DNA of 8,756 nt from NCBI GenBank assembly GCA_003153585.1, contig PLZZ01000001.1:471-9226 (forward strand), read 5' to 3'. The DNA comes from Acidobacteriota bacterium (lineage in GTDB: Bacteria > Acidobacteriota > Terriglobia > Acidiferrales > UBA7541). The position numbers and the translations under genes are program-made. The notes below the pieces were generated by a model that saw only the letters and a program-made list of their open reading frames with translations, was not told where the DNA came from and did no database searches. Positions within the stretch are counted from its first letter, which is position 1; each line of letters opens with the position of its first letter. Of this stretch, positions 6,135 through 8,756 are shown one piece after another.

Positions 6135-6707
6135 ATGAAGCTCAAAATGACGGGAGCGGCGGGATTGGCTGCGGCGTTTGTCGCGGGTATGCTGGTCGCG
6201 ACGGCGTTGGGTTGGGGCATCTCTGCGGCCGGGGCGAAGACGCTGGGAGCTGCGGCGCAGCAGCAGCAAGTTACCGTGCAGAAGGTCATCACCCCGACGG
6301 TGACGGACGAGGACATTACTTTGCTGCGGAAAGATCTACGTGCGATGAAAATGCAGGTGATTGGGCAGAATATGTCGATGTCGGATGCGGAGGCGCAGAA
6401 GTTCTGGCCAGTCTACAACCATTACGTGAGGGACTTGTCGGAAGTAAACAATCAGAAGTACGCGCTGTTGAAGGAGTACGCGGAGACGTGGGCAACAATG
6501 TCAGACGAGGATGCCATGATTTATGTGCGGCACTGGCTGGAGGCGGACGGCGAAGCGCAGGCGCTGCGCTTGAAGTACGTGCCGGTGGTCAGCCAGGTGT
6601 TGCCGGGAAAGAAGGCAGCGACGTTTTTTCAGTTAGACCGCCGGCTGAACATGATCATCGATCTCCAATTGTTCTCGCAGATCCCGTTGGCGCATGTGAA
6701 GGACTAG
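6135..6707 (+). CDS. Exported helical protein, Spy/CpxP (LTXXQ)-like, function unknown
   Basis: Protein of 190 residues. MKLKMT then a long hydrophobic Ala/Gly/Val-rich stretch (7-30) ending SAAGA is a Sec signal peptide or a single N-terminal anchor. The rest is predicted mostly helical and charged. LLRKDLRAMKMQVI (residues ~60-73) and MSMSDAEAQKFWPVYNHYVR are followed by a long helix and by a segment reading YVPVVSQVLPGKKAATFFQL, ending in IPLAHVKD. This pattern, 'ms..eA..FWp.Y..Y', then '..vLp..ka..f.Q.e....', then IPL, is common in small periplasmic proteins loosely related to Spy/CpxP chaperones. A chaperone or envelope-stress role is inference only. Its coding strand is notably rich in G-ending codons (GCG, CTG, AAG), unlike the C-ending kinase and DUF885 genes. 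It stands alone between repeat-bearing gaps. Confidence 0.75.
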   Translation: MKLKMTGAAGLAAAFVAGMLVATALGWGISAAGAKTLGAAAQQQQVTVQKVITPTVTDEDITLLRKDLRAMKMQVIGQNMSMSDAEAQKFWPVYNHYVRDLSEVNNQKYALLKEYAETWATMSDEDAMIYVRHWLEADGEAQALRLKYVPVVSQVLPGKKAATFFQLDRRLNMIIDLQLFSQIPLAHVKD

Positions 6708-6708
6708 C

Positions 6709-6844
6709 CGGGAAGAGATATCCGATATCAGCGATTAGACAGCAGGAAGACAGGGTGGCCACCCTTCCCGCGCAATCTTTGTGGGTCGCCCCTTTAGGGG
6801 CGACATAAGCCAAGCCGAGGAGAAGGGGCTTTAGCCCCTGAAGC
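6709..6844. repeat. Palindrome cluster (REP/MITE-like candidate)
   Basis: The 199-base gap before the DUF885 gene contains nested or serial palindromes. CGGGAAG 6709-6715 pairs with CTTCCCG 6764-6770. AGGGTGGCCACCCT at 6752-6765 is a perfect 14-base palindrome. GTCGCCCC 6785-6792 pairs with GGGGCGAC 6797-6804 around TTTA. AGGGGCT 6824-6830 pairs with AGCCCCT 6833-6839 around TT; this last is copy 2 of the hairpin at 5971-5992. No coding frame is supported here. Dense GC-rich hairpins between genes are typical of REP-like elements; whether this unit recurs elsewhere in the genome is not visible. The hairpin at 6785-6804 lacks a T-tail, so termination is doubtful. Confidence 0.5.
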
Positions 6845-6906
6845 TCCCGCCGCGCAGATTCGGATGTAGTCTTAAAGTCAAAATCCCAATTCGGAAAGAG
6901 GTTCGC

Positions 6907-8691
6907 GTGCACAAACTTATTCGAGCATTTCTGATCCTGATGGCCGTCCTGGCCGTAATTGCGTCTCCAAACTCGATGCGCGCGCGCCTGGCGCCGAACT
7001 CCGACGCCAGCGAAAAGCAAGCCGTCTGGGACAAGCTCGCCGATGAATATTTCGACCAGATTTATTTCAAGTTCGCTCCCAGCGCCGGCACCAGCGCCGG
7101 GCTGCATCAATACGATCCGCTGCTGGAGGACTATTCGCGCGCCGGGGTGGATACCGAAATCGCCGCGTTGCATGCCTTCGAAAAACGCGTGGAAGCCGTG
7201 AACCCGGCAGGCCTGGGCGAAGCACTCGCGGCGGATCGCGAACTGGTGCTCTCGAATATCCGCGGCGCGCTGCTGACGCTTGAAACGATTCGTCCGTGGG
7301 AAAAGAATCCTGATACCTATTCGGGCGGGATCAGCAACAGCGTGTACGTGATTATGATTCGCAAATTCTCTTCACCCGACGACCGGCTGCGCTCCGTGGT
7401 CTCGCGCGAAGAAAAGATGCCCGCGGTATTTGCCGCCGCGCGCGCCAATTTGAAGAACCCGCCGCGCATTTACACCGAAATCGCGCTCGAACAGCTTCCC
7501 GGCATCATTAGCTTTTTTCAGAACGACGTTCCCGCAGCCTTCGCCGGCGCCACCGATCCCGCGCTAAAAGCCGAATTCGCGAAATCGAATGCCGCGGTCA
7601 TCGCGGGCTTGCAGAGCTACGCGGATTGGCTCAAATCAGATTTGCTGTCGCGTTCAAATGGAGACTTCCGCATCGGCGCGGACACCTTCTCCAAGAAATT
7701 GCTCTACGACGAAATGGTTGACACGCCGCTTGACCGCCTGCTCGAAATCGGCTGGGCCAACCTGCGCAAGAACCAGGCGGAATTCAATCGCGTCGCCAAA
7801 GAGCTGGAGCCCGCTAAGGCGCCGGCCGACGTGCTGGCCGAACTCGCCGCTATGCATCCCGCGCCGGACAAACTGCTGCAGAGCTTTCGCGACACGTTCG
7901 ACGGCCTCATCGCGTTTATTCAGACCAAACACATCATCACCATTCCTAGCGATGTGCGGCCAACGCTCCAGGAAACTCCGCCGTTCATGCGCGCCACCAC
8001 GTTTGCCTCCATGGATACTCCCGGGCCATTCGAAAAAGTCGCCACGGAAGCCTACTTCAACGTGACGCTGCCCGGCCCTCACGACACGCCCGAAGAAATC
8101 GAAGGCCGCATGGCCAGCTTCAACATAGGCACGATCGTCAGCACGTCAACGCACGAAGCCTACCCGGGTCACTACATTCAGTTTCTTTGGGTCAATCGCG
8201 CGCCCACCAAGGTTCGTATGCTGCTCGGCGCCAGCTCCAACGCGGAAGGTTGGGCGCACTACTGCGAACAGATGATGCTCGACGAAGGATACGGCCAGCC
8301 CGGCACGGGCGCGAAGGACGCGCGCGAGTCCAAATTCATCCGCCTGGGCCAACTGCAGGACGCGCTTCTTCGCAACGCGCGCTTCATCGTGGGAATTGAA
8401 ATGCACCGCGGCAAGATGACTTTCGATCAGGCCGCCGAATTCTTCGTAAAGGAAGGCTATCAGTCGAAGCAAGTAGGGCTGGTCGAAACGAAACGCGGCA
8501 CAGCCGACCCGACCTATCTTTATTACACGCTCGGCAAGCTCGAAATACTGAAGCTTCGCGAAGACGTGATGAAGAAGGAAGGCTCCGCATTTTCACTCGA
8601 GCAATTTCACAACAATTTCATGAAACAAGGTTTCCCGCCGATCAAGATCGTGCGCCAAGCCATGCTGGGAAATAATTCCCCAACGCTCTGA
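6907..8691 (+). CDS. Secreted DUF885 family protein, predicted zinc hydrolase/peptidase
   Basis: Protein of 594 residues, a normal length for DUF885. The start is GTG 6907, with AAAGAGG ending 5 bases upstream (6895-6901), and it opens directly with a Sec signal peptide: MHKLIRAF, then a hydrophobic core to about residue 20. No lipobox cysteine is seen, so it should be exported to the periplasm or outside. The family hallmark HEAYPGH (416-422, HExxPGH type) and the downstream EGWAHYCEQMM (E447) form the expected zinc site of a gluzincin-like metallohydrolase, and both are intact. The C-terminal segments with GTADPTYLYYTLGKLEILKL (534-553) and FPPI match the usual end of the family. Some relatives are described as peptidases, but most DUF885 proteins are uncharacterised. 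It ends 65 bases before the window edge; no partner gene is evident. Confidence 0.9.
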   Translation: MHKLIRAFLILMAVLAVIASPNSMRARLAPNSDASEKQAVWDKLADEYFDQIYFKFAPSAGTSAGLHQYDPLLEDYSRAGVDTEIAALHAFEKRVEAVNPAGLGEALAADRELVLSNIRGALLTLETIRPWEKNPDTYSGGISNSVYVIMIRKFSSPDDRLRSVVSREEKMPAVFAAARANLKNPPRIYTEIALEQLPGIISFFQNDVPAAFAGATDPALKAEFAKSNAAVIAGLQSYADWLKSDLLSRSNGDFRIGADTFSKKLLYDEMVDTPLDRLLEIGWANLRKNQAEFNRVAKELEPAKAPADVLAELAAMHPAPDKLLQSFRDTFDGLIAFIQTKHIITIPSDVRPTLQETPPFMRATTFASMDTPGPFEKVATEAYFNVTLPGPHDTPEEIEGRMASFNIGTIVSTSTHEAYPGHYIQFLWVNRAPTKVRMLLGASSNAEGWAHYCEQMMLDEGYGQPGTGAKDARESKFIRLGQLQDALLRNARFIVGIEMHRGKMTFDQAAEFFVKEGYQSKQVGLVETKRGTADPTYLYYTLGKLEILKLREDVMKKEGSAFSLEQFHNNFMKQGFPPIKIVRQAMLGNNSPTL

Positions 8692-8756
8692 CCACAATCC
8701 TCCGGGCGAGCGATCAAGCCGGCAAAATCATATGCGATGTCGACGGTTCGCAGGCA

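Noticed and set aside
6785..6804. Strong GTCGCCCC/GGGGCGAC hairpin as an intrinsic terminator
   Set aside because: No T-run follows on either strand; treated as part of the repeat block instead.
6101..6808. Open frame of 235 codons overlapping the exported-protein gene on the same strand
   Set aside because: The frame starting at 6135 has an RBS, a signal peptide and family-like motifs; this one is a glycine/arginine-rich shadow running into the repeat block.
8734..8756. Possible gene start near the right edge (ATGCGATG...)
   Set aside because: Only a few codons remain, with no RBS and no recognisable sequence.

Overview
The window looks like chromosomal DNA of a GC-rich soil-type bacterium, most likely an acidobacterium. 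This is inferred from gene style: a Ser/Thr kinase that begins MIGQTISHYRI and continues into a TolB/FlgO-like domain and TPRs, a Tat-exported beta-carbonic anhydrase, a secreted DUF885 protein, and short palindromic repeats between genes. No marker gene is present, so the taxonomy is a judgement. There are no tRNAs, rRNAs, CRISPR arrays, transposases or phage genes.

Left part (1-864, minus strand). Two co-oriented small genes are supported: a heme-less cytochrome-like 86-residue protein (421-681) and, downstream of it, the N-terminus of a GlcG/HbpS-type protein cut by the window edge (1-206). A short open frame (694-864) ends 12 bases before the 86-residue gene and may be a first cistron or a gene remnant. 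Positions 682-1054 are the divergent intergenic region; it holds several perfect stem-loops and, at its right end, a good sigma70-type promoter for the kinase.

Middle part (1055-5880, plus strand). In order: a cytoplasmic non-RD Ser/Thr protein kinase with a TolB/FlgO-like domain and TPRs, a carboxymuconolactone-decarboxylase-family protein without the AhpD cysteines, a Tat-secreted beta-carbonic anhydrase with its own likely promoter, and an SMP-30/gluconolactonase-type beta-propeller 48 bases further on. The last two probably share a transcript; the others have gaps of 77 and 138 bases and may be separate units. I see no single pathway linking them.

Right part (5881-8756, plus strand). A small exported helical protein of Spy/CpxP-like appearance (6135-6707) sits between two intergenic regions that carry related hairpins (5971-5992 and 6823-6844), the second inside a palindrome-rich stretch (6709-6844). 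A secreted DUF885 HExxPGH metalloprotein with a GTG start (6907-8691) follows. The last 65 bases hold nothing I can call.

For several genes the longest open frame overstates the protein: better starts are at 1055, 3436, 4153 and 6135, chosen from ribosome binding sites, promoter position and family starts. I did not find a convincing new multi-gene system. The most unusual items are the heme-less cytochrome-like/HbpS pair with its possible hidden upstream cistron, and the hairpin pair showing a compensatory change.
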